DNA of 64,000 nt. It comes from Verrucomicrobiia bacterium. Its GTDB lineage: Bacteria; Verrucomicrobiota; Verrucomicrobiia; Verrucomicrobiales; Akkermansiaceae. This document shows positions 42,818 to 51,375 of the stretch, piece by piece; position 1 is the first letter of the stretch, and each line of letters begins with the position of its first letter. The notes below the pieces were generated by a model that saw nothing but the letters and a program-made list of their open reading frames with translations, had not been told where the DNA came from and ran no database searches. The stretch is from contig JAUIJD010000014.1 in the NCBI GenBank assembly GCA_030431475.1, forward strand, positions 25,826-89,825, written 5' to 3'. The translations under genes and the position numbers were made by a program.

Positions 42818-43822
42818 ATGGACTGGACGCCGGAACAACTGCCCTCGCTCGCGCTCGCCGCCGCCCTGATCACGGCGGTGCTTGCCGCGCTCGGCGAGGT
42901 GCTGCATGCCCGCCGCATCCGCCGGATCGGGTCGCTCGCGTTCGGCGCGGCGGGTCGCCCGCGTCGATGGACGAAAGTCGTGCCGCTGCTGCGGGTCGCG
43001 GCGGTGGCGGCGATCGCGTGGTCGCTGGTGACGCTCGTCTCCTTCGACAACCGCAAGCGCGAGAGCCGGCTGGGCAACAATGTCGAGCGCCACCTGGTGG
43101 TGATGCTCGACGTCTCGCCGTCGATGCTGCTCCGCGATGCGGGCGAATCCGGCGACCTGACCCGCAACGAGCGGGCGTCGGAAGTGCTCAAGTCGGTGCT
43201 CGACCGTCTGCCCGACGACCACATCCGCTTCACCGCGGCGGGCTTTTATACCGAGGCGCGGATGCTGGTGGAGAAATGCCAGGACCGTGAGCTGCTGCTC
43301 CACCTCGCCTCCGGCACGCCCTTCCACGTCACCTACAAGCCGGGCAAGACCGACATCCTGTCGTCGGTGAACCAGACCGGCGAGTTCATCAAGGACCTGC
43401 CCCGCAAGTCGACCACGCTGCTGATCCTTTCCGATGGCGACAGCCTGCCGCCGACCGGTCTCAAGCCGCTACCCTCGGCGGTGGCGCAGGTGGTGGTGGT
43501 CGGCGTCGGCGATCCCGCGCGCGGCACCTTCATCGACGGTCACCAGTCGCGCCAGGACACCGCCAACCTCGGTCAGCTCGCGCGGCGCCTCGGCGGCCGC
43601 TACCACGACTGCAACTTCCGCCCGCTGTCGCGCGAGGCCCTGGAATTTCTCACCTCCGAGGGATCGACCTCGTCGAAATGGCGGATCGACCGTCGGCTGA
43701 TCGCCCTGTTGCTGCTCGCCGGATCTGCGGCGATGCTCTGCCTGCTTCCTCTCCTGCTCGATGTCTTCGGCAGCCCGTGGCGCCATCGCCCGGCCGCCGT
43801 CACACCACCCCAACCCGCATGA
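42818..43822 (+). CDS. VWA-domain membrane protein, BatB-like
   Basis: A 334-residue protein that starts on the base after the previous stop. It has an N-terminal membrane pair, a VWA domain with LVVMLDVSPSMLLRDAG (metal site DxSxS kept) and LLILSDGDSLPP, and a C-terminal membrane segment (LIALLLLAGSAAMLCLLPLLL). Two VWA proteins in tandem after MoxR, DUF58 and a DUF4381-like protein is the usual Bat order. Confidence 0.88.
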   Translation: MDWTPEQLPSLALAAALITAVLAALGEVLHARRIRRIGSLAFGAAGRPRRWTKVVPLLRVAAVAAIAWSLVTLVSFDNRKRESRLGNNVERHLVVMLDVSPSMLLRDAGESGDLTRNERASEVLKSVLDRLPDDHIRFTAAGFYTEARMLVEKCQDRELLLHLASGTPFHVTYKPGKTDILSSVNQTGEFIKDLPRKSTTLLILSDGDSLPPTGLKPLPSAVAQVVVVGVGDPARGTFIDGHQSRQDTANLGQLARRLGGRYHDCNFRPLSREALEFLTSEGSTSSKWRIDRRLIALLLLAGSAAMLCLLPLLLDVFGSPWRHRPAAVTPPQPA

Positions 43823-43826
43823 TCCG

Positions 43827-44561
43827 ATGAAACGTTACCTTGCTCTCCTCTGGTTGTTGGTGCCGCTGCCGCTGGTGGTGCTGCATTTCAGCCGCGGCCA
43901 GAAATGGCTCGAAATCGACGAGGCCCGCGTGCTGGTCCGCCAGGGCGAGTCCGCCGAGGAGGATGGCGACTGGGAAGCCGCCGACGCGTCCTACCGCGAG
44001 GCGGCGAAGCTCGTCGCCACCTCCGAACCCGGGCTGAAGCTGCGTCTCGACCTCGCGCAGGTCCGCACCCGCTTCCGCAAGGGCGAGGCCGTCGAGGCGA
44101 TCGACCTGTCCGAGTCGCTGCTCAACGATCCGTCCTTCCGGACCATGCCCGAGGACTTCCGGGAGGAGTCGCGCGAGCTTTCGAGCCGCATCCACTACTA
44201 CGCCGCCTGGGTCATGCGGCTCGAGGGCGCCGACCGCGAGCTGTGGATGGAGCAGGCCGAGCTGGCCCGCCAGAACTACCGGCTGCTGGTCGAGGATTTC
44301 GATGACCCCGGCGACCCGACCCGTCACCAGAAGGACCTCGAGTCCGCGGTGCAGCTCCAGCGGCTGAGCCTGACGGAGCTGATGGGTCGTCCGCTGCCGA
44401 AGGAGGGCCAGTGCATGGCCAACCAGGGCCTCAGCGAGCAGATGGCCCGCCGCCGCGGCAACCGGGGCCAGGGCAACCGTCCGGGCCAGGGGCGCATGGG
44501 CGAAGGCCCGCCCAACAAGGGCGCCGGCATGGATCGCTTCAAGCCCGGCTCGGGCTCCTGA
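43827..44561 (+). CDS. TPR-like membrane-anchored protein of the Bat operon
   Basis: A 244-residue protein with one N-terminal membrane segment (MKRYLALLWLLVPLPLVVL), a helical repeat domain resembling TPRs (ARVLVRQGESAEEDGDWEAA; AWVMRLEGADRELWMEQAEL) and a Gly/Arg/Asn-rich disordered tail (RRGNRGQGNRPGQGRMGEG). It takes the place that BatC/BatE TPR proteins take in other operons. The start at 43827 opens the membrane segment. Confidence 0.7.
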   Translation: MKRYLALLWLLVPLPLVVLHFSRGQKWLEIDEARVLVRQGESAEEDGDWEAADASYREAAKLVATSEPGLKLRLDLAQVRTRFRKGEAVEAIDLSESLLNDPSFRTMPEDFREESRELSSRIHYYAAWVMRLEGADRELWMEQAELARQNYRLLVEDFDDPGDPTRHQKDLESAVQLQRLSLTELMGRPLPKEGQCMANQGLSEQMARRRGNRGQGNRPGQGRMGEGPPNKGAGMDRFKPGSGS

Positions 44562-44582
44562 ACCTCTTTCTCCTGTTTACCC

Positions 44583-47500
44583 ATGAATGGCATCATCCAT
44601 CTCCGCCCGATCCTGCTGCTGATCGGACTCACCACCCTCGGGTCGGCGCAGACGCCGCTCGTGCCGCTTGCGCCCAACGCCGATCCGACGGCGGACAACC
44701 CGCTGCTTGAGTCGCTCAAGGAGGGTGCCCCTCCGGTGGAAGCGGTGGAGGCCGCCGAAGCCGAGGAGCCCGCCGAAGAGGATCCCGACGCGAAGCTTCT
44801 CGAGGAACTGAACAAGCTGTCCTTCGATCGTTCGCCCAAGGCGATCTTCGAGGCCTTGCGCCAGCGCGACCACGAGGAGGAACTGGAACCCGCCCAGCGC
44901 TTTCACGACGCCGTGATGTTCGGCGACTGGGCGGTGGTCGGGGAGATGCTCGACTCGCTGCCGGTCGAGAAGGTCCGCCCGCTTTACACCAAGATGATCA
45001 CCACGCTCGGCCAGCAGGCGGTGTCGGTGGGCACCCTCCTGCGGGACCCCGAGCCGGGCTCCGAGGACGAGGATCCGTTTTCCATGCGCCAGCGCCTCCA
45101 GCAGGAGCGGCAGCAGCTCAGCAAGCAGCCGGCGCCCCTGCTCAGCGAGGACTTCTACGGCCTGGTTGGGGCGGCACCGGGCGGGGTGGTCGAGGACCAG
45201 ATTCCGGCCGTCGCCAAGCTCGCCGAGGTCGCGCTCGGCGAAGGGGGACGCGAGACACTGATCGCCCGGTTGAACGACGGCTGGAAGGGTCTCGGCGGTG
45301 ACACCGAGGAGGGCGCGGTGCTCGCCACCCGCCTGCTTTCCACCCTCGGCTGGATCCGCGATGCCGAGCCCTTCCTGCCGCTCGAGGAGAGCGAGTGGGA
45401 AGAGGCCGAGCTGGGTCAGCTCGTGTATGCGATGGAGTACTTCACCACCGTCGGCATCGAGGACCGCGACGAACGGCAGTTCGCCCGCGCCGCGGCGGTG
45501 TGCGCGCGGCTGATGAAGTCGTCGCGCATCGGCAACTACACCCGCCCGCAATTCCGTCTGGCGATGGAACGGCTGGTGGCCCTGCTGCCGGCGCTCGAGC
45601 CCGAGGCGGCGCAGACCCTGATCCGCGAGCAGCTCTTTTCCCAGAAGGCGACCCTCTCCGACCTGATCTCCATCTTCGGCGAACAGGGTCAGGAGGCCTC
45701 GCAGGGGGATGACCTGCAGCAGCGCGTCTCAAGCCTGGGAACCCAGCGGCTCATCCTCGACGCGCTGGTGCCGATGGAGGAACCGCTACCGCCGAATGTC
45801 GCGGTGCTGGTGCTCAACTGGCTGGCGGAGGCCGAGGGATGCTACCGCGCCGGCGGCGTGGTCGCCACCGAGATGACCCAGGCCGAGCGCATGATGATGC
45901 GGCGGTACGGGATGTCCCAGATGCTCGAGGTCAACACGCTCGCCACCGAGCAGGTGCTGGACACCGCCCCGCCGGCGGAAATCGTCGCCCGCCTCAATGC
46001 CGGGCTCGCCCAGCGGGTGAAGCTGACGCTGCTCAAGCTGCGCGTGCTTTCAGTCGACTCGCTCGACCTCGACCGCGTGCGCGAGTACGCCGAGGAGCAT
46101 CCGGGACTGGAGCGCCAGATCTGCCAGGACGTGCTCGCCGCCTGGGTGTCGAAACAGCAGAAGCCCGCCGAGAGCCAGCGGGTGAAGCAGATGCGCGCCT
46201 ACGGGATGTATGTGCCGCCGCAGCTGACCCAGGCCGGTCAGAGCATCCCGCTCACCCGCCTGCGCCAGAACCAGAACATCGAGGAACTCAAGAAGCTGCT
46301 CGCCGAACTGCGTGAGATCTCGCCGGAGCCGCTCGATCCCGCGCTCATCGTCGAGGCCTTCATGGCGCTGCACAGCGGGGCGGAGGTCTACAAGCTCGAC
46401 GACATCATCGCGATCTTCGGGCCGCCCGAGGACATGGTCCGCGCCGAGCTGCTCAACCTGCTCGGCGGGATGCGGGCCCGCCTCGGCGAGGAATGGCGCG
46501 ACCCCGCCACCCAGCAGCAGGCCGCCACCAACCGCACCGAGGAGGAGATGAAGGACGAGGTCTCGCGCGGCTACCGCACGGCCCTCGAGCTCGCCAAGCG
46601 CGGCATCCCCGATGACGACGCCGACTGGCGCGCGCTGATCGTGCGGGGGCAGTTGTTCTACGACGCCTCGCAGTATGAGTTCGATCGCGAGATCAAGCTC
46701 TCCGAGTACGTCAGCCTGCGCGATGAGGCCTTCGCCAGCTTCCGCCGGGCGGCGGGAACCTACGCCACGGGCATCGGGACGATGCCGGAGGGCCAGTGGA
46801 CCGTGGATCCCTATCAGGCGTGGTTTTTCGTGATGCTCGGCGCCAGCGATCTCGCCCAGCTCACCAGCAACGAGGCGCGCACCGACCCGGGGCTGCAGGC
46901 GATCGGCGATGCGATGCGGGGGCTTCCCGGCGAGGCCGCCGACGAGCACCTGACGATGTTCGGCGAGATGCTCGGCACCCTCTTTCCCCGGGTGCCGGCG
47001 AATGTCCGCCAGCGCTTTCTCAACTCCGGCCTCAAGATCATCGGCGAGGATCACCCGGCCGCCGAGAAGGCGACGGCGTCGCTCGACTACTATCGCGAGC
47101 TGCTCGACGAGATCCAGCTGCGGGTCACGGTCGACGGTCCGACCGAAGTCGGCCACGGGGAGCCGTTCGGGGTGTTCATCGGTCTCGAGTCGACCCGCCA
47201 GCTGCTGCGCGAGAGCGGCGGCTTCGGCAAGTACCTGCGCGGCGCGCCCGGCCAGCAGATGATGGGCGGCGGCGGCCAGGCGCGCGACCTGCGCGGGGAC
47301 TTCCAGAAGAACATCCACGAGGCCCTCGACGAGACCTTCGAGGTGGTGTCGCTCACCTTCCACGACTCGAGCGTGAAGCCGATCCCGCTTTCACGCGAAG
47401 GCTGGACCGAGACCCCGATGGCCTACCTCGTCCTGCGCGCGAAGAACGCCGCGGTCGACCGCATCCCGTCGATCCAGCTCGACATGGACTTCGTCGACAC

Positions 47501-48302
47501 GCCGGGCCAGGTCGTGCTGCCGGTGATGTCGCAGGTGCAGCCCATCGACGCCCGCGACGAGGCGGTGCCGCCGCGTCCGTGTCCGGAACTCGCCTTCGAG
47601 GTGACGATGGACGAGCGCGATTGGTCGGAGGGGCGGATCACCGTCGAGATCTCGGCCACCGGCCGGGGAGTCATCGACGATCTGGACGGCTATTTCGAGT
47701 ATGAGCGCGCCGGTTTCGAGGCCGAGGTGATCGACGGCACGCTGGCGATCACCGAGTTCGTGAGCGACGGCATCGCACGCGGGCCGCGGGCCGACCGCAA
47801 CTGGCAGATCACCTACCGTCGCCAGGCCGACCTCGATGTGGTCGCGGCGTTCCCGCTGCCGCAACCGACCGAGGCGCCCCCGTCGTCGGCGATCAAGTAC
47901 AAGCTCTACCGCGACGCCGACCTGCTCGAGCTCGGTCCCGAAGAAGCCGCCGCGGGGGTCGACCTCCCGGTGGCCAGCGCCAGCGACCTGAAACGCTGGA
48001 TCCTTCCGGCGGCGGGGGCCGTGGTGTTGCTGATCCTGATCATCCTCATCGCCCGCTCGCGCAAGCCGCGGGAGAAGACCGAGCAGGAGCTGACCGCCCC
48101 GGCGGAGCCCACGCCGTTCTCGACCGTGGCCTTCCTTCGTCGTGTGCGCAGCGAGTGCGGTCTTTCGGAGAAGGACCAGACGGCGATCACCGAGCAGATC
48201 CACGAGATCGAAACGAACTGCTTCCGTCCCGGCGAATCGTCGGAGCCGGACCTGCGCAAGATCGTGAAGAAGTGGTTCGGCGTGGCGAAGCGGACCGCGT
48301 GA
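44583..48302 (+). CDS. very large exported membrane protein of the Bat operon
   Basis: A 1239-residue protein with a signal peptide (MNGIIHLRPILLLIGLTTLGSAQ), a long helical region up to about residue 830 (for example QRFHDAVMFGDWAVVGEMLD and a repeat-like LRQNQNIEELKKLLAELREI), two beta-rich domains between about 840 and 1110 (LRVTVDGPTEVGHGEPFGVF; ITVEISATGRGVIDDLDGYF) and one membrane segment (KRWILPAAGAVVLLILIILIA, about 1140-1160) with a short cytoplasmic end. The beta part could stand in for BatD, which has repeated beta domains and a C-terminal membrane helix. Family is not recognised. It ends the operon. Confidence 0.75.
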   Translation: MNGIIHLRPILLLIGLTTLGSAQTPLVPLAPNADPTADNPLLESLKEGAPPVEAVEAAEAEEPAEEDPDAKLLEELNKLSFDRSPKAIFEALRQRDHEEELEPAQRFHDAVMFGDWAVVGEMLDSLPVEKVRPLYTKMITTLGQQAVSVGTLLRDPEPGSEDEDPFSMRQRLQQERQQLSKQPAPLLSEDFYGLVGAAPGGVVEDQIPAVAKLAEVALGEGGRETLIARLNDGWKGLGGDTEEGAVLATRLLSTLGWIRDAEPFLPLEESEWEEAELGQLVYAMEYFTTVGIEDRDERQFARAAAVCARLMKSSRIGNYTRPQFRLAMERLVALLPALEPEAAQTLIREQLFSQKATLSDLISIFGEQGQEASQGDDLQQRVSSLGTQRLILDALVPMEEPLPPNVAVLVLNWLAEAEGCYRAGGVVATEMTQAERMMMRRYGMSQMLEVNTLATEQVLDTAPPAEIVARLNAGLAQRVKLTLLKLRVLSVDSLDLDRVREYAEEHPGLERQICQDVLAAWVSKQQKPAESQRVKQMRAYGMYVPPQLTQAGQSIPLTRLRQNQNIEELKKLLAELREISPEPLDPALIVEAFMALHSGAEVYKLDDIIAIFGPPEDMVRAELLNLLGGMRARLGEEWRDPATQQQAATNRTEEEMKDEVSRGYRTALELAKRGIPDDDADWRALIVRGQLFYDASQYEFDREIKLSEYVSLRDEAFASFRRAAGTYATGIGTMPEGQWTVDPYQAWFFVMLGASDLAQLTSNEARTDPGLQAIGDAMRGLPGEAADEHLTMFGEMLGTLFPRVPANVRQRFLNSGLKIIGEDHPAAEKATASLDYYRELLDEIQLRVTVDGPTEVGHGEPFGVFIGLESTRQLLRESGGFGKYLRGAPGQQMMGGGGQARDLRGDFQKNIHEALDETFEVVSLTFHDSSVKPIPLSREGWTETPMAYLVLRAKNAAVDRIPSIQLDMDFVDTPGQVVLPVMSQVQPIDARDEAVPPRPCPELAFEVTMDERDWSEGRITVEISATGRGVIDDLDGYFEYERAGFEAEVIDGTLAITEFVSDGIARGPRADRNWQITYRRQADLDVVAAFPLPQPTEAPPSSAIKYKLYRDADLLELGPEEAAAGVDLPVASASDLKRWILPAAGAVVLLILIILIARSRKPREKTEQELTAPAEPTPFSTVAFLRRVRSECGLSEKDQTAITEQIHEIETNCFRPGESSEPDLRKIVKKWFGVAKRTA

Positions 48303-48337
48303 GGCGGGCGCGGTGACGCGCTCCTCTCGGCCGGGAT

Positions 48338-48361
48338 GCCGGCGGGGCTCGCCTCGCCGGC
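48338..48361 (+). terminator. hairpin after the Bat operon
   Basis: GCCGGCGGGG (48338-48347) pairs with CCTCGCCGGC (48352-48361) with one mismatch and a 4-base loop, 35 bases after the stop of the last Bat gene and before hsdM. No T-run follows. Confidence 0.4.
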
Positions 48362-48422
48362 TCCGGTCTGCGGCAGCGGGGCCGACTTGCCACGGGGAGG
48401 AGGGTCGGACTAACATTCCCAT

Positions 48423-50030
48423 GTGCCAGCTCGCAAACGCGCCGCGAAATCCGCGAAGAAGAAAGACACCACCGCCCACCTTGGCTTCGAGGCGAAGCTC
48501 TGGCTCGCCGCCGACAAGCTGCGGAACAACATGGACGCGGCGGAGTACAAGCACGTCGTCCTCGGTCTCATCTTCCTCAAATACATCTCCGACTCCTTCG
48601 AGGCACACCATGCCAAGCTCCTCGCCGGGGAAGGGGACTACGCCGGGGCCGATCCGGAGGATCCGGACGAATACAAGGCGGAGAACATCTTCTGGGTGCC
48701 GCAGGAGGCCCGCTGGTCCCACCTCCAGGCACGCGCCAAGCTGCCGAGTATCGGCAAGGACGTGGACGACGCCATGGACGCCATCGAGCGCGACAACCCG
48801 CGGCTCAAGGGCGCGCTCAACAAGAACTACGGCCGCGCCGACCTCGACAAGCACCGCCTCGGCGAGCTGATCGACCTCATCGGCTCCATCGAGCTGAAGG
48901 AGGAGGCGGGGAAATCGAAGGATATCCTCGGCCGCGTCTTCGAATACTTCCTCACCCAGTTCGCCAGCGCCGAGGGCAAGAACGGCGGGCAGTTCTACAC
49001 GCCCTCCTGCGTCGTCCGCCTGCTGGTGGAAATGCTCGCCCCCTACAAGGGCCGCATCTACGACCCCGCCTGCGGCTCCGGCGGCATGTTCGTCCAGTCG
49101 GAGAAGTTCGTCGAATCCCACGGCGGCAAGCTCGGGGACATCAGCATCTACGGCCAGGAGAGCAACCCCACCACCCGCCGCCTCGCCATCATGAACCTCG
49201 CCCTGCGCGGCATCGAGGCGGACTTCGGCAAGGAATACGCCGACACTTTTCGCGCGCCGCAGCACCCCGACCTCCGCGCCGACTACGTGCTGGCCAACCC
49301 GCCCTTCAACGACAGTGACTGGCACCGCAAGGACGACGGCGTGCGCTGGAAGTTCGGTGTCCCGCCGAAGGGCAACGCCAACTTCGCCTGGGTCCAGCAC
49401 TTCATCCACCATCTCGCCCCGCAGGGCATGGCCGGCTTCGTCCTCGCCAATGGCAGCATGAGCTCGAACCAGTCCGGCGAGGGCGAGATCCGCAAGGCCA
49501 TCATCGAGGCCGACCTCGTCGACTGCATGGTCGCCCTGCCCGGCCAGCTCTTCTACAGCACCCAGATCCCCGTCTGCCTCTGGTTCCTCGCCCGCAACAA
49601 GAACGACGGGAAACGCCGGGATCGCCGAAACGAAATCCTCTTCATCGACGCCCGCAAGATGGGCAGCATGGTCAGCCGCGTGAACCGCGAACTCACCGAC
49701 GAGGACATCGCCAAAATCACCGACACCTACCACGCCTGGCGCGGGGACCCTCTTCCTGAAAACTTGAAACTGAAAACTGAAAACTCCGGGGTCGCTTACT
49801 CCGACGTGCCCGGTTTCTGCTTTTCAGCCACCACGGAGCAAATCGCCTCCCACGGCCATGTGTTGACCCCGGGTCGCTACGTCGGTGCGGCGGATGTCGA
49901 GGACGACGGCGAACCCTTCGAGGAAAAGATGCCGCGCCTCGTCGCGGAGCTGAACGCCCAGTTCGCGGAGTCGGCGAAACTCGAGCACGCGATCAAAGCA
50001 AACCTGAGGGGCCTAGGCTATGGTGGGTGA
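48423..50030 (+). CDS. hsdM: type I restriction-modification methyltransferase subunit HsdM
   Basis: HsdM transfers methyl groups from S-adenosylmethionine to adenine N6 at the site chosen by HsdS. The 535-residue product has the N-terminal HsdM helical domain ([20 protein letters not shown]), the N6_Mtase domain with motif [12 protein letters not shown] (residues 214-220 core) and motif [12 protein letters not shown] (292-295 core). The start is GTG at 48423; a GGAGGAGGG tract lies about 20 bases upstream. Codons 445-455 are made of a 7-base tandem repeat (49756-49783) that adds about ten residues ([12 protein letters not shown]) where many homologues run straight to DVPGFC. hsdS overlaps its end by 11 bases. 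Confidence 0.95.
   Translation: MPARKRAAKSAKKKDTTAHLGFEAKLWLAADKLRNNMDAAEYKHVVLGLIFLKYISDSFEAHHAKLLAGEGDYAGADPEDPDEYKAENIFWVPQEARWSHLQARAKLPSIGKDVDDAMDAIERDNPRLKGALNKNYGRADLDKHRLGELIDLIGSIELKEEAGKSKDILGRVFEYFLTQFASAEGKNGGQFYTPSCVVRLLVEMLAPYKGRIYDPACGSGGMFVQSEKFVESHGGKLGDISIYGQESNPTTRRLAIMNLALRGIEADFGKEYADTFRAPQHPDLRADYVLANPPFNDSDWHRKDDGVRWKFGVPPKGNANFAWVQHFIHHLAPQGMAGFVLANGSMSSNQSGEGEIRKAIIEADLVDCMVALPGQLFYSTQIPVCLWFLARNKNDGKRRDRRNEILFIDARKMGSMVSRVNRELTDEDIAKITDTYHAWRGDPLPENLKLKTENSGVAYSDVPGFCFSATTEQIASHGHVLTPGRYVGAADVEDDGEPFEEKMPRLVAELNAQFAESAKLEHAIKANLRGLGYGG
49756..49783 (+). repeat. heptamer tandem repeat inside hsdM
   Basis: Four 7-base units in a row: CTGAAAA, CTTGAAA, CTGAAAA, CTGAAAA. 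Each gain or loss of one unit changes the hsdM reading frame, while three units would keep it. The stretch is A-rich inside an otherwise high-GC gene. Confidence 0.85.
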
Positions 50031-51375
50031 TTGGGAAGACACGAGTATTGGAGCTTTGCTCGAGTTTGACGGCGGAAGCATCCAGACGGGCCCCTTCGGC
50101 TCAGTCCTCAAAGCCTCTGAATATACTCCGACGGGAGTTCCTGTTGTTTCGGTTAGCGAGGTTGGTTTCGGACGGATCGAGCCGAAAGCGCATACACCGA
50201 CGGTTGATAAGTCCGTTACGGACCGCCTGCCAAAGTACATCTTGAGAGCCGGGGATATTGTGTTCGCCCGCAAAGGCGCTGGCACTGCGGTCGAGAGATC
50301 TGCTCTCGTTACAAATGAGCAAGATGGTTGGTTTCTTGGTTCTGACGGCATCAGAATCCGACTTCCGAATCGCTGTTTTGCCCCTTTTATAAGTTACTGT
50401 CTTCAATCTCAGAACCATCGGAACTGGATGAAGCAACATTGTGTCGGAACGACGATGCCGGCACTAAATGAAGGGATTATCAGAAGAATTCCTCTGAAGA
50501 TTCCACCCCTCCCCGAGCAAAAAGCCATCGCGGCCGTGCTGGGGGCGCTGGACGACAAGATCGAGTTGAACCGGCGGATGAACGCGACGCTGGAGGCGAT
50601 GGCGCGGGCGCTGTTCCAGAGCTGGTTCGTGGATTTCGACCCCGTCCGCGCCAAACTCGACGGCCGCCAGCCCCCCAACCTCGACCCCGCCACCGCCGCC
50701 CTCTTCCCCGACTCCTTCCAAGACTCCGAACTCGGGCACATTCCGAAGGGGTGGGAAGTCGGCTCGATCTTGCAGCAGGCTAGGTTGCTGAGCGGCGGGA
50801 CTCCCAAGACCGACGTGGCCGACTACTGGAACGGGGATATCCCATGGGCGAGTGCAAAAGACGTTTCTCAATGCGGCGAAGCCTTCCTCATCGCGACGGA
50901 ACGGTGCATCACCCAACGCGGCCTCGACAAAAGCGCGACGAAAATGATCCCGGAGTTCGCCACTGTGATTGTCGCACGCGGAGCCACAACCGGCCGACTG
51001 ACCATGTTTGGCGAGACAATCGCGATGAACCAAACCTGCTATGCCCTGCATACGAAGGTCGAAGCCCCTTTCGCTCTCTACTGCCAAACCCGGAACTTCA
51101 TCGAGCGGATGGTCCTCTCCGCTCACGGCTCTGTCTTCGACACCATCACGACGCGGACTTTCGAGACAACAAACGTTCTGCTTTTGCCCTTCGAGGTATT
51201 GTGGGCGTTCGACCAGCAAGTCGCACCGCTCTTCCAACAGATTCGCGCCAATCTCCATCAATCTCATACCCTCGCCACACTGCGCGACTCGCTGCTGCCG
51301 AAAATGCTAAGCGGGAGTGTGACAGTTTCAGAAAGTGTGACGCCCTCACCACGAGCCAACTACGATCATGGGTAA
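50020..51375 (+). CDS. hsdS: type I restriction-modification specificity subunit HsdS
   Basis: HsdS recognises the bipartite DNA site. The 451-residue product has two target-recognition domains: residues 1-160 ([20 protein letters not shown]) and about 235-400 ([20 protein letters not shown]). They are joined by a conserved helix ([20 protein letters not shown] followed by [20 protein letters not shown]), and a similar helix ends the protein ([20 protein letters not shown]). The first domain has clearly lower GC than the central helix, which suggests domain exchange. The last eight bases overlap the start of the ATPase-HEPN gene. Confidence 0.95.
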   Translation: MVGDWEDTSIGALLEFDGGSIQTGPFGSVLKASEYTPTGVPVVSVSEVGFGRIEPKAHTPTVDKSVTDRLPKYILRAGDIVFARKGAGTAVERSALVTNEQDGWFLGSDGIRIRLPNRCFAPFISYCLQSQNHRNWMKQHCVGTTMPALNEGIIRRIPLKIPPLPEQKAIAAVLGALDDKIELNRRMNATLEAMARALFQSWFVDFDPVRAKLDGRQPPNLDPATAALFPDSFQDSELGHIPKGWEVGSILQQARLLSGGTPKTDVADYWNGDIPWASAKDVSQCGEAFLIATERCITQRGLDKSATKMIPEFATVIVARGATTGRLTMFGETIAMNQTCYALHTKVEAPFALYCQTRNFIERMVLSAHGSVFDTITTRTFETTNVLLLPFEVLWAFDQQVAPLFQQIRANLHQSHTLATLRDSLLPKMLSGSVTVSESVTPSPRANYDHG

